The notes under the pieces: generated by a model
The model's input: the letters and a program-made list of their open reading frames with translations, nothing else
Told to the model about the DNA's origin: nothing
Database searches by the model: none
Assembly: GCA_964019055.1 (NCBI GenBank)
Contig: OZ025206.1
Coordinates: forward strand, 13,674,291-13,738,290
DNA: 64,000 bases
Direction of reading: 5' to 3'
Source: Anthopleura xanthogrammica
Taxonomy: Eukaryota; Cnidaria; Anthozoa; Actiniaria; Actiniidae
In this document: one piece after another, positions 13,801-24,860 of the stretch
How the letters are laid out: each line of letters begins with the position of its first letter
Position numbering within the stretch: position 1 is the stretch's first letter
Program-made: the position numbers and the translations under genes

Positions 13801-14782
13801 TAGAGTATCATTAATCTTCATATAATGGTTGCACAGGAGAAGACACATAAATATGGCTACCACTGAATCAAAGAATCATATTCCCAAAGGAAATGACATG
13901 GTCACTAATTTGCTTATTTGGAAATCTTTGTGCCGAGTTTGGTGCTTGTACTCAAACACAATCCCATCACTAACAGACCAAACTATAAAGGGAAACTGCT
14001 ATGCCCAAGTTAAAGATATATTTAGTTAACATTCATTTCTTTTCTATTTACATTTCCCCCTCATATCTCTAATTTTACAAACTACATGGATGTAACTGTT
14101 ATGTATTATTTTTTGAAAGCAATTTCTTTAAAATAATGTTAATTATTATTAGGTTGCAAACTTTTCCTCAAAATGTTGCTGTTCAAATAAGGTGTGCAGT
14201 AAAAACGGAAATCATTCTCACAAAAGTAAGTATATAAATGATGGGAAAATGTGTACCTGTCCCAGTGCTGATTGCTTGGTTGTACAGCACTGGCAATGAA
14301 TTATGGATTTATATAACATAAAGCACAGAATTCAAGGTTTCTGATTGGCTGACAACAGGGCTTTTTTCTTGACACTAATTAGCAGCTCATACATGCCTGC
14401 ATGCAGCCATAAAATGTTTTGGTCAAATATTTGATTATGCAAAACCGTATGTTTCATTTTATAAACAAAAAAACTCAATCCTGAAAGGCTGAGCATTGAT
14501 TTCACTTATATTTCCAATGTTTTCAATTATGGAAAATTTTTAATGAAATAGAATGAAATTCATATTGTATGAAAGATCTAATATGCTTTGTTAATCTTTA
14601 ATATGACAGAATACCAAGTTGGTGGAGGAGTGATAGCAGGTATATCTGTTGCTGTTATTTCAGTCATAATAGTGATAGTGATAGTGATTGCAGCTGTAGT
14701 ATACAAAAGACGACATAGAATTCCACATCCAGTACAAGTAGGTGCTCAAGAGCATGATGAAAGATATCCCATATTAGGATAA
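7812..14782 (+). CDS. MRH-like type I membrane receptor, six exons, 275 aa
   Basis: Exons are 7812-8038, 9921-10041, 11940-12091, 13658-13739, 14153-14225 and 14610-14782; all junctions are GT-AG and in phase, totalling 828 nt. The N terminus MNKLLGASLILGAISM is a likely signal peptide. The lumenal part has a cysteine-rich, beta-type pattern: KKPWCACRSSKSSATIDLSS, GWSIAWTPC, KICNGYGSH, RIQLICTP. This matches the style of mannose-6-phosphate-receptor homology domains (CD-MPR, Mrl1, Atg27). One transmembrane helix follows at about 226-250. The short basic-then-acidic tail ends in RYPILG, which could be a tyrosine/leucine sorting signal. Known relatives carry glycoproteins between Golgi and endolysosomes. 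I could not place the four sugar-binding residues with certainty, so ligand binding is open. The start is the ATG just before the hydrophobic segment. Confidence 0.75.
10126..10632. mobile_element. MITE with GCATCGTCATATCGTTCG ends
   Basis: GCATCGTCATATCGTTCG near 10126 is inverted near 10617-10632 (GATATGACGATGGA). The interior is rich in repeated TCGAATG/ATTCGA words and GCGTACGCG. It lies in intron 2 of the MRH-like gene. Nothing coding was seen. Confidence 0.5.
10735..10930. mobile_element. Second copy of the TTTGCATACT MITE
   Basis: It shares CACTTCTAGTGAATTTGCAT, a GAAGCTGAATGG-type middle and the terminus ATACATTACATGTGGTTATA with the element at 424-620. Arms are inverted relative to each other. 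It lies in intron 2 of the MRH-like gene. Confidence 0.5.
10955..11200. repeat. TTCACAGGTTTTT minisatellite-like array
   Basis: The word TTCACAGGT recurs more than ten times with variable spacers. It lies in intron 2 of the MRH-like gene. Each unit contains CACAGGT, which resembles a 3' splice-site AG/G; these could act as decoy acceptors. Confidence 0.65.
11290..11545. mobile_element. Palindromic element, ACTGTGC..CCGGGATCACTT type
   Basis: ACTGTGCAGATACTCCAACC with GGGATCACTT on the left is inverted as CAAGTGGTCCCGGTTAGTGT with CCGCACAGT on the right. Inside lie inverted CCAATCA/TGATTGG words. Confidence 0.55.
11606..11814. mobile_element. Element bounded by CAGGGGC / CTGGATCCACCCCTG
   Basis: It ends in CCTGGATCCACCCCTG at 11799-11814 and begins near CAGGGGCATATATATCCAGG. 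The same terminal style bounds the elements at 31038-31176 and 32970-33135. There is no coding capacity. Confidence 0.45.
12205..12660. repeat. Dispersed repeat shared with 61900-62275
   Basis: Both copies start with TAGTATAG(G/A)TAATAGCATGG followed by AGTGATATTTG. Both end with CTCTTAGCCAATCA, then ATTGCAGAAATTTCTTAGGT and CATATGATAAA-like sequence. No open frame is conserved, so this looks like a non-autonomous element. It lies in intron 3 of the MRH-like gene. Confidence 0.65.
13781..13910. mobile_element. Copy of the CATTTCAGACC MITE family
   Basis: AATGTTTTCCCATTTCAGAC at the left, the GAGAAGACACATAAATATGG middle and a right part AATGACATGGTC match the family consensus seen at 31470-31626. 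It lies in intron 4 of the MRH-like gene. Confidence 0.6.
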
Positions 14783-14785
14783 TAC

Positions 14786-15057
14786 CCCAGTTTTGCATTC
14801 GATGCAAACTGCTGTTTTTGAATCTGACCACAGACTCAATTGCACAGGCTTAGCCTCATTTGTAAGTCAGCTATTTACAGACACCATTAAAAGTCTGGGA
14901 TTTCAGATGATTTGCAAAAGTCAACCCTAATGTAAAGTTGAATAATACCAATGTTTTAAAATCCCACTGACTTTTAATGGTGTCTAGGCTAAGCCTGTAC
15001 AAACGAGTCTGTAGTCTTCATAAACAGCTGTTTGGATTGAATGCGAAACTGGTGTAT
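14786..15057. mobile_element. Palindromic element directly after the MRH gene stop
   Basis: CCAGTTTTGCATTCGATGCA is inverted as TGAATGCGAAACTGG. Further pairs are AGACTCAATTGCACAGGCTT with AAGCCTGTACAAACGAGTCT, and GACACCATTAAAAGTC with GACTTTTAATGGTGTC. The element starts only a few bases after the stop codon at 14780-14782, so it is likely transcribed as 3' UTR hairpin RNA. Confidence 0.65.
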
Positions 15058-16246
15058 TTGAAAACCAGCTTACAGATAATACCTCCTAGGGGTTTGAAGA
15101 AACCCAAAGGTTATATAAGCATCTTGATCATCATGCAGCTTAGCATAAATTACTCCGCCTAGTTTTTGCTCAATATCTAGAATAAAATGGATATTAAAAT
15201 AATTATTAAAATCAGTGCAACCATAAAATTCTGATAATATGTACTATCATTGGTAGCAAGAAGTGAATCTAGGACAATCTAGAAAACGTGTTTTCAAGCA
15301 CATCCAGGTTCTTTTAAAAAATTATGGCATATTGCATTTTGTACTTGTAAGAAACAAGACTAGTAACAACTGACAGCTAGGATGGCCGACTTAGAATTTA
15401 ACAAACCATGAAAAATGATGCAACTTAGTCATATTTTGAGGGAATTGAATGATTTAACATCACAAACAATGGACATACATGATAATTCTGAAAAAATTTG
15501 TAAATAGATATCTAAGTTTTTTTAAGGACTGGCAAACAATGACATTGTTTTGGTTAATCATTATTCAAAGTTTCCAACCAGAAATCTGTTGGACAATCCA
15601 TCAAGGCAAAGTGACAAAACCTATTGTAAAAATGATTGGAACATAACAGCACAATGGCGATGTCTATAAATATTGGGTCCACCAAAACTTGTTGTAATCA
15701 TTGTAATTTTGTACTAAATTGGTTTATAAATATATAATTTTTTTGTTTTAAACATAGTAATTTTTTTTTTAAATTCTTAAAATATTCACTGATGCTGTAA
15801 ACAAAATTTGTAGAGTGCAAAAACTACATATATAAAACAGTACTATAATATGACTAGCACTATATTTAGTACCAAATAGCACTGATGCACCAATAGACAT
15901 TGCACTATTTTATACTATTTAGTGCAAAATAAATTTATATAACTGTTTCACAGATTAAGTGTCTGCACTCTAAACTGACTTCTTTCCTTGTATATATACT
16001 CTAGTTTTAATTTAAAAATTATATTTTGGCTGCATATTTAAATATGCAGGATAAGGGAAATAAAGGATAATATTTGAATGAACTGATTTTACAAACTGCA
16101 ATTCTTATTTTCTTACACTAGAAACTACTTTGGTGCATCTTCACTGTCTGAAAGTGTGAGGACTTAGATTTGAAAATATGATAGACTAGTGTGTATAGGA
16201 ATAAAAGATGAGGGCCTGAGATTTGAAAGTTTGAATAGATATTCAG
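15058..16246. other. Convergent intergenic sequence, no gene seen
   Basis: AT-rich sequence with no splice-supported exon on either strand and no clear repeat. Confidence 0.4.
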
Positions 16247-16445
16247 CCTGGTTCACACTAGTGGAGCAAGCATAAGCATTACAATATGTGCAAGTGCAGA
16301 TATTACTAAGTAATAAAAGTCTTTAAGGATGAATGAATGTTTGTACTGTCCAAATTGAAGGGGTTAACCAACCATGAAAGACTATCTGCACTTGCATACG
16401 TAATTATGCTTATGCTTGCGTCGCTAGTATGAACCAGGCTTTAGC
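16247..16445. mobile_element. MITE with AGCCTGGTTCACACTAG termini
   Basis: The left arm AGCCTGGTTCACACTAGTGG, GCAAGCATAAGCAT and TGCAAGTGCAGAT is inverted on the right (ATCTGCACTTGCAT, ATGCTTATGCTTGC, CTAGTATGAACCAGGCT). About 75 bp of unique sequence separates the arms. Confidence 0.7.
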
Positions 16446-17225
16446 AAAAAGTTAAAAGCTAAAGCCCCCAGTCCCTCCCCTCTGGAGACCCCATTCTTTA
16501 AAGTATTATAGAGACATCATTTCTTGGCATTGCTGCTGCATTTGCTTCTGAGAGACTAGATAAACACTGTGGTTTAAAGCTCTCAATGCAACAAAAGTCT
16601 AAACCTGTGTTGAATACACGAGAAAACAGCAACAATAAATTTGTCAAGTGGAAAAATGGAGATTTAAAGGCAACACATTACTGTTATCAAAAAAAAAACC
16701 ACATCTGACCTGTGATGATGGATCCAAAGATGATAGTATTCATAGCACTCCCACTAATCATCATCCCATGCACAAGAGCACTTGCTATATCTTACATGCT
16801 TGACCTTCAGGCATATTATCTGATGGCCTGACCATTGGGCCACTATAACTCTATAAAAGAAGCTATTAATACCTAGTACTAAATCTAAATTAATCATGTT
16901 GCTATTAATATCAGAAAAAGTTAAAAATACTCAGGGATGTGAAATAACATGTAAAGAGAAAAGTTGTCTATTATGCCCAATTATTTTGACTGGCCATAAG
17001 ACCATCTATTGACAATAATACTAGTCTGATACCCATTCCAGTCATAACAATATCATTTATTTTCACAAATCAAAAGGCCTTATTACAATTATGAAATCTC
17101 ACAGCCTTGAAATACAAAGTTACAAGATGCAGAAAATCCTATTTGCATTCACAAACACACATCAAAAGTTTAAAGCCAACACAAGATTGTCCAGCATTTA
17201 TCATTATCTTTAATCTTGACCTAGC
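16446..17225. other. Intergenic sequence, no gene seen
   Basis: No open frame with splice support and no clear repeat was recognised. It forms the 3' flank of the minus-strand COX8-like gene. Confidence 0.4.
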
Positions 17226-17699
17226 TTAGTGTTCTTGAGTTGGTTTTTCACGAGTCAACATCATTAAAATTCCTGGACCAAGGAGAGCAACAGAAATGCA
17301 CATAAAGGCTGTGACTTGCTGACCAGTGCTCTGAAAAATAAATAAAAGTCAAATTTGATCTTTGAACTAATACCTAAGCATGTATTTCATTAGAATCATA
17401 TATCTGAGTTAGTTTATACCCATAGTTGAATGCTTCTAACTTCTTAATTTTTACAACATTCAACCTCTAGCTGTAATATTCTAAAAGTAATTAAGTATCT
17501 ATCTATCTAATAAAGTATCTATTAAGAACCATAGATGAAAAGTAAGCCTTTTTACAAGCTAAAATAGATAAATTGCATAAGAAGTGCAAGAACTTACCAT
17601 TGGTTTACCGCCTTCTCCAATCTGTTCTGGCATTCGACCTGTTGTCATGCTTCGTCTAAAAAGTGTCGTCCTAGCTATTCTTAAAGCGTGTCCCAACAT
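17226..17699 (-). CDS. COX8-like mitochondrial inner-membrane protein, two exons
   Basis: Exons are 17598-17699 and 17226-17330, phase 0, giving 68 aa. The N terminus MLGHALRIARTTLFRRSM is basic, lacks acidic residues and looks like a mitochondrial presequence. After a short linker (GEGGKP) comes one membrane helix, VTAFMCISVALLGPGILMML, then a charged end TREKPTQEH. The size, layout and the GPG in the helix resemble cytochrome c oxidase subunit 8 (helix ending LLPAGWIL in vertebrates); subunit 7C is the alternative. Such subunits are nuclear-encoded supernumerary parts of complex IV. The ATG at 17699 is the first in frame; the open frame extends upstream without another ATG. The call rests on layout rather than on diagnostic residues. 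Confidence 0.6.
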
Positions 17700-18041
17700 T
17701 TTTTTGCTTAAATTCCCACGAAGACGTAAAATAAAGGCCAAATTTTGTGGTGAATTAGTCGAGATAACTTCGACTTTCAACAACTCTTTTCCAAGATGGC
17801 GGTCATGTGAACACTCGGCTCAGCCTCTCACGGCCAACATAGTTACTAGGCTCTTTTGATCAAATATACCACAGGTAAACCAGCAAACCTACGTGGAAAC
17901 TGAAGCGCATTTTTCGGGGGGAAAAAATATGGCGGGTTAAAAATAATTCTTATTCTCAAAATCGAAATTATCTCCCGTAAAACGAGTGGGCTGAACTTGA
18001 GAGTAATATCTTATTTTCATGTCACGAAAACAATAACAAAA

Positions 18042-18045
18042 GCAA

Positions 18046-18093
<48 letters not shown>

Positions 18094-18250
18094 AAAGAAA
18101 AGAAAAGAAAAGAAAAGAAAAGAAAAGAAAAGAAAAGAAAAGAAAAGAAAAGAAAAGAAAAGAAAAGAAAAGAAAAGAAAAGAAAAGAAAAGAAAAGAAA
18201 AGAAAAGAAAAGAAAAGAAAAGAAAAGAAAAGAAAAGGAAAGAAAAGAAA
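18042..18250. repeat. (GAAA)n then (GAAAA)n microsatellite
   Basis: A pure AAAG tetranucleotide run of about 50 bp passes into an AAAAG pentanucleotide run of about 150 bp. Three overlapping open frames of 80-106 aa across it (poly-FSFLF on minus, poly-KERK on plus) are artefacts of the repeat. Confidence 0.95.
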
Positions 18251-18896
18251 AACCCATACCATAAACACATCAAAAACTTGACACATTAGATCACAATAGT
18301 TAGAAACATTAATTTTATTTAGTTATAAACACATATTAATTTTACCTGGGCAACAGGCGCAGAAATATGCTTAACATTTTTAAAATTCTTCATTGCGGAA
18401 AAAAATGACAAACCAAAAGTAAAAGCAAACATAGTCATAATCAAAAGGTTGTCCTAGGAAAAAAGCCTTAAAGACCAAAAGAAGTATCACGTGATGATTT
18501 TTTAAATTCATTTTAAACGATATAAATTCTGGTTTAAAAAACTTTATGAGTAACAACGAACAGAGTGATAATTATGAAAACTACGTATAACGAACTCTAA
18601 TGATTGCCAATATCGAGCATTTAGAGCTAGTGTATTAGTTATCACGTGACATTTCTTTTGGTCTTTAAGTCTTTTTTCAATTAAAGGACAATCTTTTTGA
18701 CAATGACTGTATATATATATATATACATATACATTACCCATGGCAAGTCAACGTTCGCCAATCAAATTTTCGACGTTCCTGAGTAATTATTTTGTTTAAC
18801 AAAAAATTGAATCCGGCGAAATTAAAAATTTGTTATATACTTTATAATATATTTCTTTAAATTTAGCATATTAAGCAGCAAGAAATTCAATGTTTT

Positions 18897-21800
18897 TCAT
18901 TTATCTTTTGCATTTTCAGACCAAACAGCGATCTCTCGTATAGCTAACCACCGGGGATTCCCTTTCCTATCTCTTCGTAAACCTGTTATTTCAATTTTCA
19001 AGCACTGAAAAAGCGTCCCTTTAGGTTCACTACTCTCCACTTTCAGTTGTGGCATCTCATAAAACTCCTTCCAAAGAATAAATTCGTCGCATTCCCCTGC
19101 GTCATTTTGTTTACTGTAAAGTATTTTTGCAGCGCCAAAGTAGTCCTCCGGAGCACGAGCCCCTCCGGACTCCACAATCATTTTTTTCACCCTCAGGGGT
19201 TGAAGGAATTCAATAAGGACGTAGTCTCCCTTTTTAACGTTCTTTCCCCAGAACATACCATGACGAACAGTATCGTACGCAGACGAGATTTTACCTCCGC
19301 GCACGCGATCACGTATCGAGGTAGTGACGTCAGCATCGGGGTTATCGTTATCATTATAAATACGTCGACCAACTTTAATGTCCTCAAGCTTACGTACTTG
19401 ACCATCAAGGGATGAGAAAGTACCCACATGGCGGAAGAGAGGTGGTCTGTACCTTGGCCACTGGGGATTGCCATTGAGGTTAAAGTCGTTGTATTGTCGG
19501 AAGAGAAGATCGACGGGGTATACCCAATAGTACATCTTAACGAAAGCCGACAAATGACCCAGATCAGAGGTGCGGTAAAGCATACCAATGAATCCTCGCG
19601 CCCCAAACTCTAATATCGACCACCTTCGTTCTTGATACTTTGTAATGAAGTCCTTGATTTTCTTGAGGTAGCCTTTACTTGTCGTTATATCATCTTCTAT
19701 TTGCAGATAATACTGACCCAATTCTTTACAATATTTCATGAGGAATGCATAGTCTAGAGACTGCTTGGACCGCCAGCGTATCCTTTCGGGCTTGTCTCCC
19801 CAGAGCCGTGGCAGCTTGTTTAGATTTGGATAAAACGAAGTTGGTGCTTTGATGACTCGAATCAACCCCGAACGTAATTCCTTTGGAAAATCCTTGGTAA
19901 TTTGATCAGATACGCTCAAAATAGATGTCGGATCGAAGTCTGCTACTAAGACGACGATAATGACCTCCTCCTTCTCCGATTCATCCAGACCGTCCACTAG
20001 ATCTTTTAACGTTGAAGTTAAGTAAGTGGCTTTGGTTCGATGTATGGTTGGTACGCCAACAATAAGGAAAGCTAAGGATGAGAAAAAGATGTCGTTTAAG
20101 TGAGGAATGCTATCGCTGAGCACTCTATATAGTACGTATAAAGCTGAAAGAGAACTGAGACTTGAAAATTATCTCGCGCTCTGACTGGCTGAAAGCGCGT
20201 GCAGTATGATAGAACATAGCAGGCGCGCGCGCACCTTGTAGTCCGGACAACTAGTGCTTTTATCAAGATAAAAGTGGGACCCACTTTTCTCAGTATTCTT
20301 TGTATTTCGTACGCGCGCGCTGTTTTCCTTTTATATTTGCGATATGAATTAACAAGTTAGTGAGAAAAGTGGTTTCGTCATTTGTGTCTAAAATAATGGC
20401 TAATCTAATTACTATTTTATAAAAGAAATAAATTTGCTTGCTATGCTGTGTGAAGTTATAAAGCACTTGGGGATGACTCCTTGGGGATTGGTAGAACACT
20501 CGATACATGTTGAGAAAGCACCCCACAGCACTTTTTATATTTCTTCAATGGTGGGGAGGCTGTAGCTCCTCCTCCCCTCCCACTCTCCCGTCCCTATTAA
20601 AATGAAATAGCCAGCGCTCTCAGTGGTTGGGGGAAGAGCACATTAGTAAGAATGATGAACGGAAAAATGCAGTGTTAAGCATATATTGGCAGTTCTACTG
20701 TCATTGAGAGAAGAAGGAAAGAGAGGGCAGAGGTTCACAGCCCCTTTTGATCCACCTCTGAAACTGTGACTTAGAATAAACTTTGACAACTAACATCCTG
20801 CATATGGTTTTTGCCCTAGGATTTCACAAAGTTCAGTCCTTGACCTTCACTTTTTTATCACTAGTCCCTGGGCTAGTAGAGCTGATAGGTTACTAGCAGA
20901 GATGGCCCATTTGCTAGTGGTTCTTAAGTTTTACTAGCACAGAGGCAATTTTTACTAGTATAGTTGACTACCCCTAAGGTTGAGCACTGAAATAAATTTC
21001 AACTAAAATTCATAAAACTTATATGGTGTTGATTGTACTGAAGCTAGAACACTATTCATTGTATTTATCAAACTGAGAAAATGTCTTTGGTCTAGATAAA
21101 ATAAATGGTTCTAAACACTATCAAGTCTACCATCAGCTTACCATCACGATTCCGTTTTTGTCCAGCAATAATATAATCTTTAGAGTTAAAATTGACAGCA
21201 GAGTCCTCCATTTTGTAGTTTGCTCTATCTATCATTTCTTTATGGGTATCTGAGTCAACTGCAACAAATAGGTTGTATGGTCATGGCATAGCTTTTATTA
21301 ATAACCAATGATAACTATCTATCATTTCTTTATGGGTATCTGGTTCAACTGCAACAAATAGGTTGTATGCATGGTTATGGCATAGCTTTTAACCAATAAT
21401 AACTTAACCAATTTTGTGTAGTAATTCAACTGAGTAGTGGATTTTTAAAAAGGGTGGTGACTGTTACAGGGTAACTCATGCCAATACCACAGGGAACACA
21501 TAAAAGGCTGGAAAATCGAGGGAAACATGCATGGCTTATCAAATTGACAGAAATTAAATTTGAGAGCTTCAAGTAAATCGAGTGAAATTTTATCCAAATA
21601 AATTGGCTGGAAAATTGTGGGCCGGGAAACATGGCATATCAAATTGGCTAGTCACCCCCCTCACCACCCCTGGATCCACCCCTGAGGGTGTCAGTATTGT
21701 GGCAAACCAAAGATCAAAATGAAATTCTTTGCTAATAGGTATTTTAGGGAATATATGCGAATCAAATTATTATTTTCTGCGGTTCGCAGAATAGCAGAAA

Positions 21801-24800
21801 ATTGCTGTTTTCACGGTTACCGAACGATTGACAGTTACCATGGTAACGGTTCTGACGTACAGGGGAGCTTAGGTTGGACTGATCCATTCTAGCGTGGCTC
21901 TGCTCCCAGTACAGACCGATTTTTTCCCTAATTTTTTTTAAGGCATTATGCAAAGAATTATTATTATTATATATATTTTTTTTTTTATAACAATCTTACT
22001 CCCTCAAGATTGTATCAGAGCCTGAATCCGCTTTCGGGAGGGACCAGGTTTCCCCACAGGGGTTTTTCCTGGCGGGCGGCAGGCTCGTTTTAGTTGCATG
22101 TTCAAAGCATCTTCGCTACAGTAGTTGTGTGGTATAAAGGAGTGTAACGACGTAAGGTTGCTCAATAAAGTCTAGAGGGTCTGACGTGCATCATCCCTAG
22201 TCGGGTGCAGCAGCCAGCATCCTTAGTTTATAAGTGGCATTGTTGTGTATAGTCGTTATATATAGTGGGTAGTAGGGGAAACGAATAAAATGTAGTGGTA
22301 TTGCACTTGTCTCTCAATAGTCCCCTTCGCAGTTAGCCAGGCCTTTGCATCGAAGCGAGACGGATGGTGAGCTTGCAATGATAGAGTCATATAAATAATT
22401 GTCCAAGGTGTTAAAAAAGTCTCTATGATTGCAAGCTCACTCTTCATCTCGTTTTGATGCAAAGGTCTGGCTACCTTTCAAGATGGCACAGGGAACTGTG
22501 AAAGGGACTATTGGCCGTATGCATGATTAACAACTACAATATACATATATACTAACCCAGTTTCTTTTCCTGATTATCTCCATCATTTTTAAGTTGTCTA
22601 TTTTCGATTGGTGCTTTTTTCTCACCATTCTTATTCTGTAACTGTAATGGTTTATCAGCGAGGTCTTTTTCACTGTTTTTGTCGGTTACATACTCTTTAC
22701 TAGGTATAGGTAGGTGACTGGTATGTTCGTGATATTTATTTGAGAAGGGACATGCTGAATCTGTGAAAAAAAGAACATTTTGTAATTTATTTTATATGCA
22801 TGTACTGATGGAAGTGAGTGATGCTGTTTAGATGAGATGAAGGCTAGAAACATAGTAACACAAAATTGCAAGATTTTTGTTGCTACAAGATAATCTTGTA
22901 TTTGTTGCTGACATATTGCAACAAAAATTCTAAAATTGCCAGTGCAAGAAAAATGTGGTGTGCTACACCCTGGGGTGGGTATTCCCATATATAGGCTATA
23001 CAAGAATGTTTCACTGGGTATGCAGGATATGTTTTTTTGGGATCTTGGGCTTCTACAGGCCGGGGTAGATGATATCCATGATATTGTCTTGAACATGATA
23101 ATATTTTCAAACCACATGAAATTTAAATTGTTCCCTCATTAAAACTGATGATATATATCACAGTCCACTAACTCTATGCTTGGGCTGTCTCAGTATTCAG
23201 TTTTGACTTTTTGTTGAAAATGATTTATTTGGCTGCCAAAAACTTTTTAGTGCTTAGCTTCCTACTACAATGGTGCTACACTGATATCTTAGATAGGGTT
23301 ATAATTCACAGTATTGGTATTCTTCTCTTAAAGCCTTGTTACACTGTGCAATTTTCCTAGCAACTTCAATTGTCTTGCAACACCATTGTGAGACAAGTTG
23401 CTAGAGAATTGCACAGTGTAACAGGGGTTGTCTTGCAATCTTGTTGTTGTGCCTAGTATTGCTTAAAGTAGAACTTAGTTCTACTTTTCGCAACCAATAA
23501 TTGCAACAACTGGCAATGCCATTGCACAGTGTATCACCCCTCCAGCAACTTTTCTCACAATTTTTAGGCATGTTTTTCAAGTCGCTGCAAGTTGCTGAGA
23601 TCACGTTTTAGTGCAAAACCTCACTTCGGCAACATGCAACGCTGCATTTTCAAGCATTTTCAAGAGACAAGTTGCTGAGAAAATTGCACAGAGAACAGGG
23701 CCTTTAAGCAACCTACAATGTTACATTTTCAAGCATTGCGAGACAAGTTACTGAGAAAATTGTGCAGTGTAGATAGGGTTAAGGTTTTCAGATCCCAGCA
23801 GTACTTCCCTATCACTGAACCACCCTTAGTACTAGCCTGCGTAGTGCTGGGGAGGAGAAGGGAAGGAAGGAGGTCCTGCAGACAAACCCTTAGTACTTTA
23901 GTACTCTCCCCCCCCCCCCCCCCCCATCCCCCCACTACACCACTTTAGTCAAGATATATAGGCAATTGCTTACTATCAATAAATGTCACTTCCGGTAGTA
24001 TCTCCATTTTAACCAGCTTGGAGAATGTTGGAGGTTGTCTGTGTATCTTGTTTTCTGGTTTCATGTTGTACAAATATTTTGTCAATATTTTGACATGATT
24101 TGATTCAAGAATCACTAGTTGCCCCCCAGTCAACCATTGGTTGCCCCCCACCAGTCAAATCCAGAAAAGTCACGTGATTGATAGTAAGCAATGAAAGAGA
24201 TTGCAAACGTATTATATATTGGCATAACATATCTTAGATATAGTAAGAGAGAGAGAGAGAGAGAGAGATTATTAGCACCTAAAAAATCAACACACAGCGA
24301 ATTACTAACGTGAGGTGACGATTAAGTGCTTTAAGCTCCACATAATACTACCCCAACTACACGACAGGAAACGTCTGTAATGCGACAGAAAAGTCAACAG
24401 GCGTTAGTCTACAAGTGTTCATTTAGCAGAAGCTGTCGCTTACTTTGTGAAGATTACGTAAATACGGCTTCAGACATAATACCTACACAAATAAAGGTGC
24501 CCTTTAGTGCAAGGACATGGAAGGACTAGTTGTTCTTCTATAAACGCGTGTTTCTACTGTATATATCGTTTCAAACATCATAAATATTTTTCTTGTATAA
24601 AGGATTCGATGAGAAAGATAGATGAAGAAAGATAAATGAAAAATTAATGAAGATTGGATGAGGGGATTCTTGATTCCTTTGGGGTTTCTTACCAACACGA
24701 AGTCGTCTTAATTATTTCTCTAGAACATTATAATTATTCGATTAACAGTTTACTTACCCGAAAATCGGCACGAAAAGAGCACAAACGTGTTCAGAAGTGT

Positions 24801-24860
24801 CACGAAGGTTATTCCGAAAATCAAGCATTTTGAAAATGAACATTTCCATAGCCTAGGCAT
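18897..24860 (-). CDS. MGAT4: MGAT4-type beta-1,4-N-acetylglucosaminyltransferase
   Basis: Exons are 24758-24860, 22557-22760, 21142-21258 and 18897-20143; all junctions keep phase (1671 nt, 556 aa, close to the usual 535 or so). Residues 1-11 are cytosolic and 12-31 form the signal-anchor helix of a type II Golgi enzyme. A Lys/Glu/Asn-rich stem follows to about 150. The catalytic domain in the last exon carries the family hallmarks: SIPHLN, GVPTIHRTKATYL, a TFYPN-like SFYPNLNKLPRLWGD, ERIRWRSKQSLDYAFLM, and YYLQIEDDI with the DxD-like EDD at about 291-293. The C-terminal part (VKKMIVESGG..EDYFGAAKILYS) matches the family's beta-rich tail. The enzyme adds GlcNAc to the alpha-1,3 mannose arm of N-glycans. 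Intron 2 holds a partial duplicate of exon 3 (see repeat at 21225). The gene diverges from the BTB-TLD gene. Confidence 0.85.
20280..20535. mobile_element. Dispersed element, GTTATAAAGCAC..GGGGATTGG family, copy 1
   Basis: TTTGTATTTCGT and a GCGCGCGC tract lead into TTATAAAAGAAATAAA, then GTTATAAAGCACTTGGGGAT, and the end TGTTGAGAAAGCACCCCACA. Two further copies in the same orientation lie near 60380 and 63590. It lies in intron 3 of the MGAT4-type gene. Confidence 0.6.
21225..21405. repeat. Tandem duplication (90 bp) of the exon 3 start
   Basis: CTATCTATCATTTCTTTATG recurs 90 bp apart (21225 and 21315) together with the following CAACTGCAACAAATAGGTTG. On the minus strand this duplicates the branch/acceptor region and about 33 nt of exon 3 of the MGAT4-type gene. 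The outer copy lacks the rest of the exon and a donor site. Confidence 0.75.
22311..22515. mobile_element. MITE with CAATAGTCCC..CCTTTGCATCGAAGCGAGA arms
   Basis: The left arm (CAATAGTCCCCTTCGCAGTT, GCCAGGCCTTTGCATCGA, TGAGCTTGCAATGATAGA) is inverted on the right (TCTATGATTGCAAGCTCA, GATGCAAAGGTCTGGC, GGGACTATTG). It lies in intron 2 of the MGAT4-type gene. Confidence 0.65.
23331..23709. mobile_element. Palindromic MITE of the GAGACAAGTTGC family
   Basis: AAGCCTTGTTACACTGTGCA at the left end; ACAGGGCCTTTAAG at the right. Several GCAACTTGTCT and AGACAAGTTGC words lie between, around a central hairpin AAAGTAGAACTTAGTTCTACTTTT. This is the largest of six elements in the window that share this plan. 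Confidence 0.65.
24246..24268. repeat. (GA)n microsatellite
   Basis: About eleven GA units, in intron 1 of the MGAT4-type gene. Confidence 0.85.

Noticed and set aside
17937..18286. Open frames of 83-106 aa on both strands
   Set aside because: They are readings of the (GAAA)n/(GAAAA)n microsatellite with no flanking splice support.
19047..19613. Open frames overlapping the MGAT4-type last exon
   Set aside because: Antisense or shifted shadows of the catalytic-domain exon.
20096..20284. 62-aa frame upstream of the MGAT4 catalytic exon as an alternative N terminus
   Set aside because: The spliced model with exon 1 at 24758-24860 gives a proper signal anchor and keeps phase at every junction.
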